A stretch of 64,000 bases of DNA from an uncultured Massilia sp. (GTDB taxonomy: Bacteria; Pseudomonadota; Gammaproteobacteria; Burkholderiales; Burkholderiaceae), in contig CAMLMV010000022.1 in NCBI GenBank assembly GCA_946481275.1, forward strand, positions 41,406 through 105,405. The letters run 5' to 3'. Positions 1 to 9,212 of this stretch are shown one piece after another. The notes beneath the pieces are model-generated. The model searched no databases. It had not been told where the DNA came from and worked only from the letters and a program-made list of their open reading frames with translations. Position 1 is the stretch's first letter; each line of letters starts with the position of its first letter. The position numbers were made by a program, and so were the translations under genes.

Positions 1-243
1 TTCCAGGCGCCGAACATGAAGGCGATCATGGGCAGCGCGCCGCGCGAACGGGCCGGCGGCGCGAGCGGCATCGTGGCCACGGCGCGCCTGACGGGCCAGG
101 CCTGCGGCGCCGCGCTGGTGGCGGGCTGCCTCGTGCTGTCGGAGCACCATGGCACCACGTATGCCCTCGCCGCGGCGACGGCCATCGCGCTGCTGGGGGC
201 GGGGATCAGCTTTGCGCGGCTGCACCCGCGTACGAAAGGCTGA
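1..243 (+). CDS. MFS drug transporter, C-terminal part (DHA2/EmrB-like)
   Basis: The reading frame is open from the first base, so this is the 3' end of a gene that begins outside the window. The visible 80 residues hold a loop with the PRERAGGASG signature and two hydrophobic helices, as in the last helices (TM13-14) of EmrB/QacA-type 14-helix proton-driven multidrug exporters. It would act in the inner membrane, exporting drugs by proton antiport. It ends 13 bases before the convergent tssK stop and appears unrelated to the secretion genes that follow. The family call rests on only the last fifth of the protein. Confidence 0.7.
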   Translation, partial: FQAPNMKAIMGSAPRERAGGASGIVATARLTGQACGAALVAGCLVLSEHHGTTYALAAATAIALLGAGISFARLHPRTKG

Positions 244-256
244 CGAGGGGCCGGGA

Positions 257-1591
257 TCACTGCGTGAACGCGATCAGTTCGATGTTCAGTTCACGCATCC
301 CGGCCGGGGCATAGATCGCGATCGCTTCCGCTTTCAACGCATTGTCGTAAAGGCCGTTCCTGGTCGACACCGAGAAGTAATACGTGTCGGGACGGACCGG
401 CACGGCGGCGGGCACCTGCGGCATGTGCGTCAGCGCGATGCCGGGAAGGGCCGACGCGACGATGCGTTCGATATCGTCGGGCGATCCGATCTTGAACCGG
501 ATCGGTACGGCGGACACCAGTTCGAGCGCCGGCATGTCCGCGCTCACGGCAAGGCAAAGCTGCGTATCCTGGGTCAGCTTCGACGCATCGAGCGCGCCCC
601 TGAAGTGCGTCCGGCGGCTGTCCTCGGCAATGAGCGGAATGGTGAAGTACCTGGCCGAGATGACGGTATCGACGAGGTCCCGGATCACCGCATCGAGCTG
701 GGCGAACGTGACGCCGGGATCCGCGTGCTCGTAGGCGGGCAGATCGGACGTTGCGTACCTGTCCGAAAACGTCATCAGGCCGCCCGCAAGCGCGAGCAGC
801 TTCTCGTACAGCGCTTCCGGATGCTGTACGCGGGAACGCGCGCAGTGCTGCAGGGACGCGCTTGCAGTGCTGATGATGTTCAGCATCCACCAGGACGTGA
901 TGTCGCCGGCGTGAACCTCGAAGGTGGACGCATTCGTCTTCCGGTGCGCGGCGTGAAGCGACACGATCTTCGCGGTCAATGCACTCGTCAGGCCGTCGAG
1001 CAGTTGCTGGAGCGGACGGGCAGCGCTGATCGCCACGCACGGCGGGACAAACGCCGGATCGACCTCGAAACCGCCACGCGGATCGCGATGGATGCGCAGC
1101 ACGGGAAAACTGACGTGGCCATCGCGCGGCTCGGCATGCGAAACGAGCCGGACCCGCTTCTTCAGGAACGGCACGTCGATCGGCACCGCGTCGCTGAACA
1201 GGTCTGAAGTTTCCGACGCGGCCAACGCGTAACGACCGCCCTCCTCCGCATTCGCACCGTGCGGCCGCATGGTCGGAAGCGCGGCATGCATCGTGAAGGT
1301 ATTGATCTCCTGGGGCAGTTGGGTCAGGTCGACCGGGACCGGCAACAAGTCCGTCGCGGGCGCCTCGTAGACCGCCCCGTCCGGGAAGATCAGCGACATG
1401 GCCTGGGCTTCGAGCAGGTTGTGGCCCAACGCATCCATATTCCACTCCAGCAGGCGGGCGCCCCAGAAGTTCGGATTGAGCGCCGACGCCATCCTGAGCA
1501 ACCGCGTCTCGTGGTACAGGTCCTGCCTCTGGAAATGCTGGGGTCCCAGCGTCAACCCTTCGGACCACAAGATCTTCGCGCCCAAGCTCAT
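257..1591 (-). CDS. tssK: Type VI secretion baseplate protein TssK
   Basis: TssK is the trimeric adaptor that links the type VI secretion baseplate to the TssJLM membrane complex. The protein opens with the family signature MSLGAKILWSEGL-LGPQHFQRQD and ends with the typical head-domain strand RELNIELIAFTQ; its 444 residues match the family length. An in-frame ATG lies six codons upstream (1609), but the ATG at 1591 has GAGGAGG directly before it, so 1591 is preferred. It is transcribed away from tssE-F-G across a 99-base divergent gap. The usual neighbours tssJ, tssL and tssM are absent here. Confidence 0.95.
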   Translation of the reverse strand: MSLGAKILWSEGLTLGPQHFQRQDLYHETRLLRMASALNPNFWGARLLEWNMDALGHNLLEAQAMSLIFPDGAVYEAPATDLLPVPVDLTQLPQEINTFTMHAALPTMRPHGANAEEGGRYALAASETSDLFSDAVPIDVPFLKKRVRLVSHAEPRDGHVSFPVLRIHRDPRGGFEVDPAFVPPCVAISAARPLQQLLDGLTSALTAKIVSLHAAHRKTNASTFEVHAGDITSWWMLNIISTASASLQHCARSRVQHPEALYEKLLALAGGLMTFSDRYATSDLPAYEHADPGVTFAQLDAVIRDLVDTVISARYFTIPLIAEDSRRTHFRGALDASKLTQDTQLCLAVSADMPALELVSAVPIRFKIGSPDDIERIVASALPGIALTHMPQVPAAVPVRPDTYYFSVSTRNGLYDNALKAEAIAIYAPAGMRELNIELIAFTQ

Positions 1592-1690
1592 CGTTGCCTC
1601 CTCGTTCAAAATTCGCTCGAGAAAGCATGGCGGGCATTGCGCATCGGTCTGTTGAGAGGGCGCAACTTTATTCTCAGCAAGAGGGGAATA

Positions 1691-2161
1691 ATGGCGGCTT
1701 TAAAGGAAACCAGCATGCAGAGTTTCACGCCAGGTTTGTTCGACCGTCTGGATGCCGATGACGACGCCTCTCACGCGTGGAAGGAGAGTATTACACGCGA
1801 CCTGGAAGCGCTCCTCAACACCCGTTCCGCCTTGCTGCCCGATACGCTGGCCGGCTATCCCGAAGTCAGCGGATCCATCGTGAACTACGGCCTGATCGAT
1901 TTCGCCGGCATGTGCATGACGAGCGACACGGACCAGAAACGCATCTGCACCGCGGTCCGGCTGGCGATCGAGCGGCACGAACCGAGGCTGCACAAGGTGA
2001 CGGCGACGCTGCAGCCCAGGAAAGGCGCCATCAACCGGGTCGACTTCGTGATCACCGCACAACCGAAGAACGCGCCGGTAGCCGATCCGATGCTTTTCAA
2101 CGCCGTGTTCCAGCCATCGCTCCAACGCTATTCGATCCAGAGCGTGCGTAACGCTCCTTAG
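1691..2161 (+). CDS. tssE: Type VI secretion baseplate protein TssE (gp25-like)
   Basis: TssE is the gp25-like wedge protein from which the contractile sheath is thought to polymerise. The 156-residue product contains FTPGLFDRL near the N terminus and a central NYGLIDF-(x)n-RLAIERHEPRL block, the part of gp25 proteins that carries the EPR motif (E-P-R is present). The length is normal. The chosen ATG is preceded by GAGGGG; an internal ATG at 1715 (starting MQSF) is an alternative start. tssF follows after 12 bases, so the two genes are probably co-transcribed. Confidence 0.93.
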   Translation: MAALKETSMQSFTPGLFDRLDADDDASHAWKESITRDLEALLNTRSALLPDTLAGYPEVSGSIVNYGLIDFAGMCMTSDTDQKRICTAVRLAIERHEPRLHKVTATLQPRKGAINRVDFVITAQPKNAPVADPMLFNAVFQPSLQRYSIQSVRNAP

Positions 2162-2173
2162 GGCACACACATC

Positions 2174-3991
2174 ATGGACGAACTGTTTGCGCAATACGAA
2201 CGCGAGCTCGTCACCATGCGGCAGCTGTGCCGCGAATACGCCGAGCGCTATCCGAAGGTCGCGGCCAAGCTGCAGCTCGGCGGCGAGGCGTGCGACGATC
2301 CGCATGTCGAACGCCTGATCCAGTCCGTCGCCCTGCTGTGCGCGCGGGTGTCGAAGCGGCTGGACGACGCGTATCCGCAATTTACGGAGGCGCTGCTCAA
2401 TCTCCTGTTTCCGCATTATCTGAGGCCGTTTCCGTCGTGCGCGATCGCGCGCTTCCTCCCGGCCGCCGCCGGCGGCACCGGGACAATACCGCGCGGGACG
2501 CTGCTCGAATCGGCACCGGTCCGCGGCGTGCACTGCAGATTCCAGACCGCATACGATGTCGCGCCAGCCCCCGCCGCCATCACGTCCGCCCGCTTCGATG
2601 CGGTGATCCGCGCGCCGTCGCCGACCTGGGTCGCGCCGGGCGTGACGGCGGCGATCGGCATCGAATTCGCGGCCCCAGTTCCAGCCGGCACACCCGCGCC
2701 CATGCGGATTTATCTCGACGGCGACGCGTCGTTCTGCGCGGCGCTGCGCGATGCGCTGTTCATGCGCACGGCGTCGGCTTACGTCCAGGAGGGCGCGAAC
2801 GGGGCCTGGATACCGCTCGCCACGATACCGGTCGCGGCGGTCGGGTTTGGCGATGACGACGCCCTGATCCCGTTCGACGCCCGCTCGCACCGTGCCTACC
2901 GGCTCCTCGCGGAGTATTTCGCGTTCCCGGAAAAATTCAACTTCGTCGACATCGACGTTGCCGCGCTCCGCGCGCGGCTGCCATCGGACTGCACCGGCTT
3001 CACGCTGCACCTGGCGCTGGCGGGCATCGCACCGGGATCGGACCAGGCAAGGATGCTCGCCGGCCTGTCGGCACAAAGCCTGCTCACCGGCTGCACCCCG
3101 GTCGTCAATCTGTTCAGGCAGCCGGGCGTCCCGGTCGGGTACACGCAGCGCACCGCGGAATACTCGGTCCTTGCCCACCCAGCGCATGCATCCGGGTACG
3201 AAGTGTATTCGGTCGACAGGGTCCACATGGTGCGGCAGCGCGGCAAGGACACCGCGCCCATCGAATTCCGCCCCTTCTATGCACTGCGCCATGGCGAGGG
3301 CGATGCGCACAAGGGCCGCTACTGGATACTGCGCCATGACGACACGCTGGCGGTCACCAGTCCGGGCCATGAAAAAGTCATCGCGCTCGTCGATACCCAC
3401 GGCGAGCCGCTCGAGGTCGAGCAGACGACGCTGTCGATCGACCTCACCTGCACCAACCGCGACCTGCCCTGCCTGTTGAAATGCGGGTCGGCCGACGGCG
3501 ACCTGGCGATACCCGGCGCGGCGCAGGGCGGGCGGATACATTTCCTGCGCAGGCCCACGCGTCCCCATCGCCTGGCAAACGGCCAGGGCGCGCATTGGCG
3601 CCTCATCTCGCACCTGACGCTGAACCACCGCGCCCTGGCGCTGGAAGGGGCCGACGGCCTGCGCGAGATGCTGGCGCTGTACGACGTCACCGGGTCCGCG
3701 GTCTCGCGGCGCCAGATCGCCGGCGTCGTCGGGCTCGACCATGCCGAGACGACGGCGTGGATCAGGCACAAGCGCGGGGCGTCCCTGGCGCATGGGACCG
3801 AAGTGCGCCTGACGATCGACGAAGAGGCCTTCGTCGGCGCCGGCCTGCACCTGTTCGTGCAGGTCATCGACCAGTTCTTCGCGCTGTATGTCCAGATGAA
3901 CGGTTTTATCGAGCTGGTGATCCTGTCAAACCAAACCGGAGAGGAGCTGTTCCGATGCAAGCCACGAAGCGGGAGCATGCCGCTGTCATGA
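2174..3991 (+). CDS. tssF: Type VI secretion baseplate protein TssF
   Basis: TssF forms the wedge of the baseplate together with TssG and TssE. The start MDELFAQYERELVTMR and the FTEALLNLLFPHYLRPFPS block are highly typical of the TssF/VasA family, and 605 residues is the usual size. The protein is cytoplasmic with no membrane segment. Its 3' end overlaps the tssG start by 37 bases in another frame, which implies translational coupling and matches the 2:1 TssF:TssG complex known from the family. Confidence 0.95.
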   Translation: MDELFAQYERELVTMRQLCREYAERYPKVAAKLQLGGEACDDPHVERLIQSVALLCARVSKRLDDAYPQFTEALLNLLFPHYLRPFPSCAIARFLPAAAGGTGTIPRGTLLESAPVRGVHCRFQTAYDVAPAPAAITSARFDAVIRAPSPTWVAPGVTAAIGIEFAAPVPAGTPAPMRIYLDGDASFCAALRDALFMRTASAYVQEGANGAWIPLATIPVAAVGFGDDDALIPFDARSHRAYRLLAEYFAFPEKFNFVDIDVAALRARLPSDCTGFTLHLALAGIAPGSDQARMLAGLSAQSLLTGCTPVVNLFRQPGVPVGYTQRTAEYSVLAHPAHASGYEVYSVDRVHMVRQRGKDTAPIEFRPFYALRHGEGDAHKGRYWILRHDDTLAVTSPGHEKVIALVDTHGEPLEVEQTTLSIDLTCTNRDLPCLLKCGSADGDLAIPGAAQGGRIHFLRRPTRPHRLANGQGAHWRLISHLTLNHRALALEGADGLREMLALYDVTGSAVSRRQIAGVVGLDHAETTAWIRHKRGASLAHGTEVRLTIDEEAFVGAGLHLFVQVIDQFFALYVQMNGFIELVILSNQTGEELFRCKPRSGSMPLS

Positions 3992-5010
3992 TCGAGCGCC
4001 TGCTCGCGGCGCCGTACCGGTACCGCTTCGCACAACTGCTGAACATCCTGGTACGGATGCTGCGCCGACAGGGCATTCCGTACGCCCAGGCGTTCAACCA
4101 TGTGCTGCGCTTTCGCAACAGCGTGTCGCTGGCTTTTCCGGCAAGCGAGATCGAAAGCATGCAGGTCGAACCAGGCGACGCTGCCGGGGCACCTCGCATC
4201 CACATCACCTCCGCATTCATCGGATTGTTGGGCGCGAACGGCACGTTGCCCCTGCATGACACCGAACGGGCAGCCGGCAGGACGGGCGCGGCCGCCGACG
4301 AAAGCTGGAAGCCGTTCATCGACCTGTTTTCGAACCGGGCCATCGGCCTGTTCTACGAGGCGTGGGGAAAATACCGCGTCGAGCATGGCCTGGACACGCG
4401 CGCCCGGGACGATCTGCTTCCGCTCCTGGCCGCGTTGGGCGGTCTTCGGCCCACGAGTTTCGGCCCGGCCCGCCCTTTCTCATCGATTCCGGCGGAAGTC
4501 GCCGCCTTCTACGCCGGCTTGCTCAGGACACGCCCCATTGCCGCTTCGACCGTGGAACGTGTTCTCTGCGAGTACTTTGGCGTTCCCGTGCGTGTCGAAG
4601 AATTCGTCGGCGCCTGGGATCCGATACCGGCCAGGGTCCGCAGCACGCTTGGCGTCACCGATCCCACCCTCGGCCATGGCGCCGCGCTGGGTGGGCGCAC
4701 GTGGCGGAACGACTTGCGTGTCCGCCTGCATATCGGCCCCCTGGATGAGGAACAGGCGAATGCGTTCCTGCCGCATGGGCGGGCTCACGCGGCATTGAAA
4801 GAAATGGCCAGCCTGTTTGCCGTGCCCGCCGTCCAGTATGAAGTCAGGCTTTTGCTGAGCAAGCCATGTCTCAAGCCGCTGACCTTGAGGACCAAAGGGC
4901 AGGATCGACGCCGTCTTGGATGGAATTCATTCCTGACTGGTACGGAAGGCAAGGCGAGCCGGCCGGAGATCCGGGCGGCCCTTCAGCTTCTTGCTGCCAA
5001 TCAAAGTTAG
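3955..5010 (+). CDS. tssG: Type VI secretion baseplate protein TssG
   Basis: TssG is the core of the baseplate wedge, bound by two TssF copies. The 351-residue product has the family's N-terminal LLAAPYRYRFAQLLNIL segment, the FIGLLGANGTLPLHDTE motif and the FLPHGRAHAALKEM stretch near the end. The frame is open further upstream, but the ATG at 3955 follows GGAGAGGAGC at good spacing and lies inside the 3' end of tssF, the usual arrangement. vgrG starts 66 bases downstream with its own GGAGG site. Confidence 0.95.
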   Translation: MQATKREHAAVMIERLLAAPYRYRFAQLLNILVRMLRRQGIPYAQAFNHVLRFRNSVSLAFPASEIESMQVEPGDAAGAPRIHITSAFIGLLGANGTLPLHDTERAAGRTGAAADESWKPFIDLFSNRAIGLFYEAWGKYRVEHGLDTRARDDLLPLLAALGGLRPTSFGPARPFSSIPAEVAAFYAGLLRTRPIAASTVERVLCEYFGVPVRVEEFVGAWDPIPARVRSTLGVTDPTLGHGAALGGRTWRNDLRVRLHIGPLDEEQANAFLPHGRAHAALKEMASLFAVPAVQYEVRLLLSKPCLKPLTLRTKGQDRRRLGWNSFLTGTEGKASRPEIRAALQLLAANQS

Positions 5011-5076
5011 CAGCCATCCGGTTGAGTACCTTAACCGGCGGAAATCAAAAACCTGACAAACCATTGGAGGCATTGC

Positions 5077-7776
5077 ATGGATGGGAGTCAAGCGATCGCG
5101 GCAGGCGCTGCGCTGTCGGTATTTAGTCTCAATGCGCAGCACGACCGCTTGATGCGCCTGGAATTCCCTCGGGGCGACGGTCCTGATCCCATCCTCCTGC
5201 CGAACCGATTGAGCGCGCACGAAGAAATCTGCCGCTGCTTCCGCTATGAGGTCGAACTCCTGTCGGACGACGCACGGATTCCCTTGAAGGCGATGATGGG
5301 CAGGATGGTGACGATTTCCATCGTGCGCGAAGACGGCTCGCTGCGCTACTTCAACGGCTACGTCACCGAGTTCCGTTTCCTGCGCGCCGACGGCGGTTTC
5401 GCGTTCTATCGCATGGTGCTCGAGCCCTGGCTGGCCTTCGCCCGGCTGCGCAAGGACAACGTGTCGTTCCACGGCAAGAGCGTCCTCGAATTGACCGAAC
5501 TGACTTTTGCCCATTACCGCCAGGCCGACTGGCATGCGGCCATCGTCGGCGACTATCCGCGCATGACCTGCGCCAACCAGTACGACGAGACCGACTACAA
5601 CCACCTGCACCGCCGCTGGGAAGATCTCGGGCTGCACTACTGGTACGAGCACCGGGCCGATGGGCATACGCTCTGGCTCAGCGACAGGAGCACGCTCGCG
5701 CAACCCATCGATCCGTCCGGGATCGACGATTCCGGAGAGATTCCGTTCCGCGACAAGGCCGGTTCGCTCGAAGACGACGGCATCCGGGAATGGAGCCCCG
5801 TGCGGCGGATCGGTTCCGGCCAGACGACCCTGGCCAGCTTCGATTACAAGAATCCGGTGGCGCAGCGGTCGACCGCCGAGTCCCTGAACAACCAGGGCGA
5901 CGTCTTTCCATACGAGATCTACGAAAACACGGGCTCGTATGGCTTCCGCACCCACGACGAGGGCGAACGGATCGCGCAGCAGCGCATGGGCGAGCGTGAC
6001 GCGAACACCCAGTATTTCGAAGCCCGGGGCAACGATCGTACTGCCCAGCCAGGGCGCTGCTTCAAGCTCGGCGGCCATTTCAGCGCCGAACTGCGCGTTC
6101 CCAAGCGCGGCGAGCCGGCCCAGCCCAGCATACGCGACCGCGACTACCTGATCCTGAGCGTCGACCACGAAGCCATCAACAACTACCAGGCCGGGCCGGG
6201 TGCGTCGTCACATTACGAGAATTCGTTCCAGTGCGTGCGCAAGGATATCCAGTGGCGTCCGGGCCGGCACTACAACAGCAAGCCCTGCACTTACCCCGGC
6301 ATCCAGACCGCCATCGTGGTCGGGCCTGATGGGTCGGAGATCCACACCGATGGCTACGGGCGGGTCAAGGTCCAGTTTCATTGGGACAGGCTGGGCAATT
6401 ATGACGAGAACAGTTCGCCCTGGCTTCGGGTCATGTCGCCGGGGGCCGGGAGCGAGTTCGGGCATATTCGCTTGCCGCGGGTTGGTGAGGAAGTGGCGGT
6501 GGTTTATCTCGACGGGAATATCGACCATCCGGTGATTCTTGGGGCGTTGTACAACTTCTCGCATATGCCGCCTTGGCAGTTGCCTGAGCAGCAGGCCTTG
6601 AGCGGGCTGCGCAGCCGCGAACTGCAGTCCGGAGAAGGCAGCGGACGCGGTAATCATCTGGTGCTCGACGATACGGCCGGGATGATTCAGGCGCAACTGA
6701 AAAGCGATTATCAGTGTAGTCAGTTGTCGCTCGGCCATATCGCCCGTATTGAGGACGCTAAAGGTCGCAAGGATTTGCGGGGCGAAGGGTGGGAACTGCG
6801 GACCGACGGGCACGGCGTTGCTCGTGCCGCGAAAGGCATGCTGATTACCACCGAAGCGCGACAGGCCGCGAAAGGGTCGATAAAAGACTTAAATGAAACG
6901 GCAGCGCGCCTTGCTGCTGCTGTGAAACAGCATCAAAACATGGCGGAGACGGCGAAGGAAAACGGCGCCCAGGACCCCATCGATAGCCAAGTCGACGTGG
7001 CTCACCAGTTACAGATCCAGCACGGAGCGATACACGGTAGCGCTGATGACGACCGCTTTCCCGAGTTGTCCAAGCCCCACCTGGTGCTCGCTAGCCCTAC
7101 GGGTATCGCTACGGCAACGGGCGGCGACACTCACATAACCAGCGACCAGCATACGAGTCTCACAACCGGGAAAAATCTTGCGTTCGCCGCCGGGACAAAT
7201 TTCTTTGCCAGCGTTCGCCAGGCGTTCCGGCTGTTCGTTCAGAAGGCCGGCATCAAATTGATTGCCGCTTCGGGGGATATCGACGTCAAAGCTCTTTCAA
7301 ACTCAATTAACGTGCTGGCAAAACTCGAAATAACACAATGTGCTAATCGCATCATGATTACTGCCAGAGAGGAGATTGTGATCAACGGAGGGGGAAGCTA
7401 TGCCAGGTTCTCCAGTGGCTCTCTTGAGCTCGGCACGACTGGAGCTTTTACCGTACATGCAGCGTCGCACAGCCTGCCCGGTCCACAAAACATGAGTGTC
7501 GACGCTGTATTGGCTGCCGCGCGGTTCGGATCATCCATCGCAAGCGAACATATCTGCAACGAACTTTTGGCAACCACAGCATGGGTCGAATTCAAGCTGG
7601 TTGATCAAGAAGGTCCAATATCCAATGAACGCTTCGTGCTCACTGACTCGAGCGGCAAAAAACATACCGGCAAAGTTGACGACGAAGGCAACGCCCGTGT
7701 TGAACAGATTCCAATGGGGCGCTGCAAAGTCGAGTTTCCAGACGTTGGGTATTCGGTTGAGGTCGCGACGGCCTGA
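5077..7776 (+). CDS. vgrG: Type VI spike protein VgrG with DUF2345 and C-terminal beta-domain extension
   Basis: VgrG trimers form the puncturing spike on the Hcp tube. Domains in order: gp27-like head (about residues 25-390); gp5-like OB fold (about 405-490, with DGYGRVKVQFHWD and LPRVGEEV); DUF2345 beta-helix (about 515-825); and a C-terminal small beta-sandwich-like domain (about 837-899, starting WVEFKLVDQEGP). The ATG follows GGAGG. At 899 residues it is longer than the roughly 650 residues of a minimal VgrG. The 5' two thirds match the GC-rich genome, but from about position 6600 the sequence becomes more AT-rich, like the cargo genes that follow. The end domain may therefore have been acquired with the cargo and serve to carry it; that is inference. 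Confidence 0.95.
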   Translation: MDGSQAIAAGAALSVFSLNAQHDRLMRLEFPRGDGPDPILLPNRLSAHEEICRCFRYEVELLSDDARIPLKAMMGRMVTISIVREDGSLRYFNGYVTEFRFLRADGGFAFYRMVLEPWLAFARLRKDNVSFHGKSVLELTELTFAHYRQADWHAAIVGDYPRMTCANQYDETDYNHLHRRWEDLGLHYWYEHRADGHTLWLSDRSTLAQPIDPSGIDDSGEIPFRDKAGSLEDDGIREWSPVRRIGSGQTTLASFDYKNPVAQRSTAESLNNQGDVFPYEIYENTGSYGFRTHDEGERIAQQRMGERDANTQYFEARGNDRTAQPGRCFKLGGHFSAELRVPKRGEPAQPSIRDRDYLILSVDHEAINNYQAGPGASSHYENSFQCVRKDIQWRPGRHYNSKPCTYPGIQTAIVVGPDGSEIHTDGYGRVKVQFHWDRLGNYDENSSPWLRVMSPGAGSEFGHIRLPRVGEEVAVVYLDGNIDHPVILGALYNFSHMPPWQLPEQQALSGLRSRELQSGEGSGRGNHLVLDDTAGMIQAQLKSDYQCSQLSLGHIARIEDAKGRKDLRGEGWELRTDGHGVARAAKGMLITTEARQAAKGSIKDLNETAARLAAAVKQHQNMAETAKENGAQDPIDSQVDVAHQLQIQHGAIHGSADDDRFPELSKPHLVLASPTGIATATGGDTHITSDQHTSLTTGKNLAFAAGTNFFASVRQAFRLFVQKAGIKLIAASGDIDVKALSNSINVLAKLEITQCANRIMITAREEIVINGGGSYARFSSGSLELGTTGAFTVHAASHSLPGPQNMSVDAVLAAARFGSSIASEHICNELLATTAWVEFKLVDQEGPISNERFVLTDSSGKKHTGKVDDEGNARVEQIPMGRCKVEFPDVGYSVEVATA

Positions 7777-7831
7777 TCTATAACTCTATCGCGACCACGT
7801 GCCCAAATAATTTTTCAAAGGACGATACACT

Positions 7832-8515
7832 GTGCCGACCGTCAACGCTACCGCTAAAATCGCAAAGGATGGCGTCAGCATTATAACCAACCAGGCCACA
7901 AAAATTCTGGTTCAGGCACCGGCAATCGAGATCCTGATCGGAGGTCCCTATATCAGCGAAGGTGAAGAGCACACATACGGTCACGTTGAATTGCGTGTAG
8001 TTACCGCAAGCGATGAGCACGTGTACGACTTCGGGCGTTACGCAGGAGAAAGAGGGCCGTTCGGTCAAGGCAGGTTGCGCGTCTGGACGGATTTTTCAAA
8101 ATATATCGCCTCAGAGAATGCAACAGGAAGAACCACTACCGGCTTCCTTTACCGAGTAACATCTGAAGCGGCCAAGCAGGTTAACGCTCATTTCGACGGT
8201 CTGATCGGGGATCGCCCAGTATTGAGAGCATACGCGAACTATCGAAAGGAATACCGCCTCGCTGTGGACTATCATGCCCTGACAAACAATTGCACAACAA
8301 CATCCATGGGCGGCGCGCGTATCGCAATAAAGGATCTTGATTATAACGTTAGCAAATACAATCAAGGAAGGGGCATGAGCACGGCTGAGCAATATGCAGC
8401 GAAAATCGCAGGCTGGCCGACAGCGATCTTTATGCCTGCCGATCTAAAGCAAATGCTCGAAGAAAATCCGGCTCATCGTCCCGACAAGGTTGAGAAATTT
8501 GGTGGTAGCAAATGA
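7832..8515 (+). CDS. Putative T6SS effector, permuted papain-like (DUF4105-like) fold
   Basis: This 227-residue protein starts at a GTG behind AAAGGA. It has no signal peptide. Two motifs stand out: YGHVELRV with His51, followed by YDFGRY, and LTNNCTTTS with Cys154. A GH(x)LRV...Y(D/N)FG...NCTT pattern is what I know from DUF4105/Lnb-type and permuted NlpC/P60-type papain folds, where Cys and His are catalytic, so amidase, protease or acyltransferase chemistry is plausible. It lies between vgrG and a membrane-anchored partner whose start overlaps its stop by 4 bases, and it is AT-richer than its surroundings. Effector status is inferred from this context; the substrate is unknown. Confidence 0.6.
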   Translation: MPTVNATAKIAKDGVSIITNQATKILVQAPAIEILIGGPYISEGEEHTYGHVELRVVTASDEHVYDFGRYAGERGPFGQGRLRVWTDFSKYIASENATGRTTTGFLYRVTSEAAKQVNAHFDGLIGDRPVLRAYANYRKEYRLAVDYHALTNNCTTTSMGGARIAIKDLDYNVSKYNQGRGMSTAEQYAAKIAGWPTAIFMPADLKQMLEENPAHRPDKVEKFGGSK

Positions 8516-8946
8516 AGAAAAAACCAACATTTTTAACAACGGCGGCCATTCTGATTGCCATTGGCAGTTCCATTCCTTTTATCTTGAATAAAATCATGAC
8601 CAGCAAATCCATCTACCGTCTGACTGAACCGATGCTGATAGCAACCCCAAAAGGGGCTCCATACTATATGATCCCGGCAGGCACGGCGCTCCATTTTCAA
8701 CGAGGCTTTGACGAAGGTCATCAACTCTACACGATTGAAGTCCTCACAAAGGGAAAGCTCCCAGCTGATCGAATCACCGAAAAGGATGTTGAAGCAACTT
8801 GGCTGGACCCTATTGCTGCGGACGATGTGTCCAGAATTCTCCAGCAATATCCTTTGTCGAAAGAGGAACTTATTCGGATTCTGAAAGCCAAAAAGTTGAC
8901 GCGCGATGACTTGGCCCAGATCGTTCGTGAGTGGAAGGACGACTGA
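8512..8946 (+). CDS. Putative membrane-anchored immunity protein
   Basis: I do not recognise a family. The 144-residue product has a lysine-rich start, one hydrophobic segment at about residues 8-26 and a hydrophilic remainder that would face the periplasm; the last 40 residues (SKEELIRILKAKKLTRDDLAQIV) look helical. The ATG overlaps the TGA of the putative effector gene (ATGA), so the two are translationally coupled. A signal-anchored partner fits an effector that attacks the cell envelope from the periplasm. The low GC content matches the effector gene. The immunity role is inference from position and topology only. Confidence 0.5.
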   Translation: MKKKPTFLTTAAILIAIGSSIPFILNKIMTSKSIYRLTEPMLIATPKGAPYYMIPAGTALHFQRGFDEGHQLYTIEVLTKGKLPADRITEKDVEATWLDPIAADDVSRILQQYPLSKEELIRILKAKKLTRDDLAQIVREWKDD

Positions 8947-9212
8947 AGATTACAGCCGCTTTAGTCAGATCCAAGCGATATTTCGAAGTCAATCTTGAAG
9001 CTACCGCTCGTGCGATCATGATTTACCCTCTTTAGCTGCTCCGAATTGTCGAACCGAATGAACTGCCGAAGTTACTCGAAGAATACCGTCACAAAGAGCG
9101 CGATGGTGGAAATTCTCAAGACCGGAAAGACCACGAAGACAGAGCCAGTTCAAATTGTGCAAGAGAACCGGACGAGTAAACTCTATTGCCAACGACATCG
9201 ACGCGAGCAAAC
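8947..9212. other. Degenerate stretch between cargo genes and PAAR remnant
   Basis: No intact gene is visible in these 266 bases. One frame, continuous with the PAAR start, reads as protein-like segments (ITAALVRSKRYFEVNLEA, then RIVEPNELPKLLEEYRHKER) separated by two in-frame stops. This suggests the remains of a small gene, perhaps a further adaptor or immunity gene, but there is not enough to name it. The composition is AT-rich, like the cargo genes. Confidence 0.35.

Noticed and set aside
1624..1640. A sigma-54-like TGGC...TTGC pattern between tssK and tssE
   Set aside because: The distance between the GG and GC elements is two bases too short for a sigma-54 promoter.
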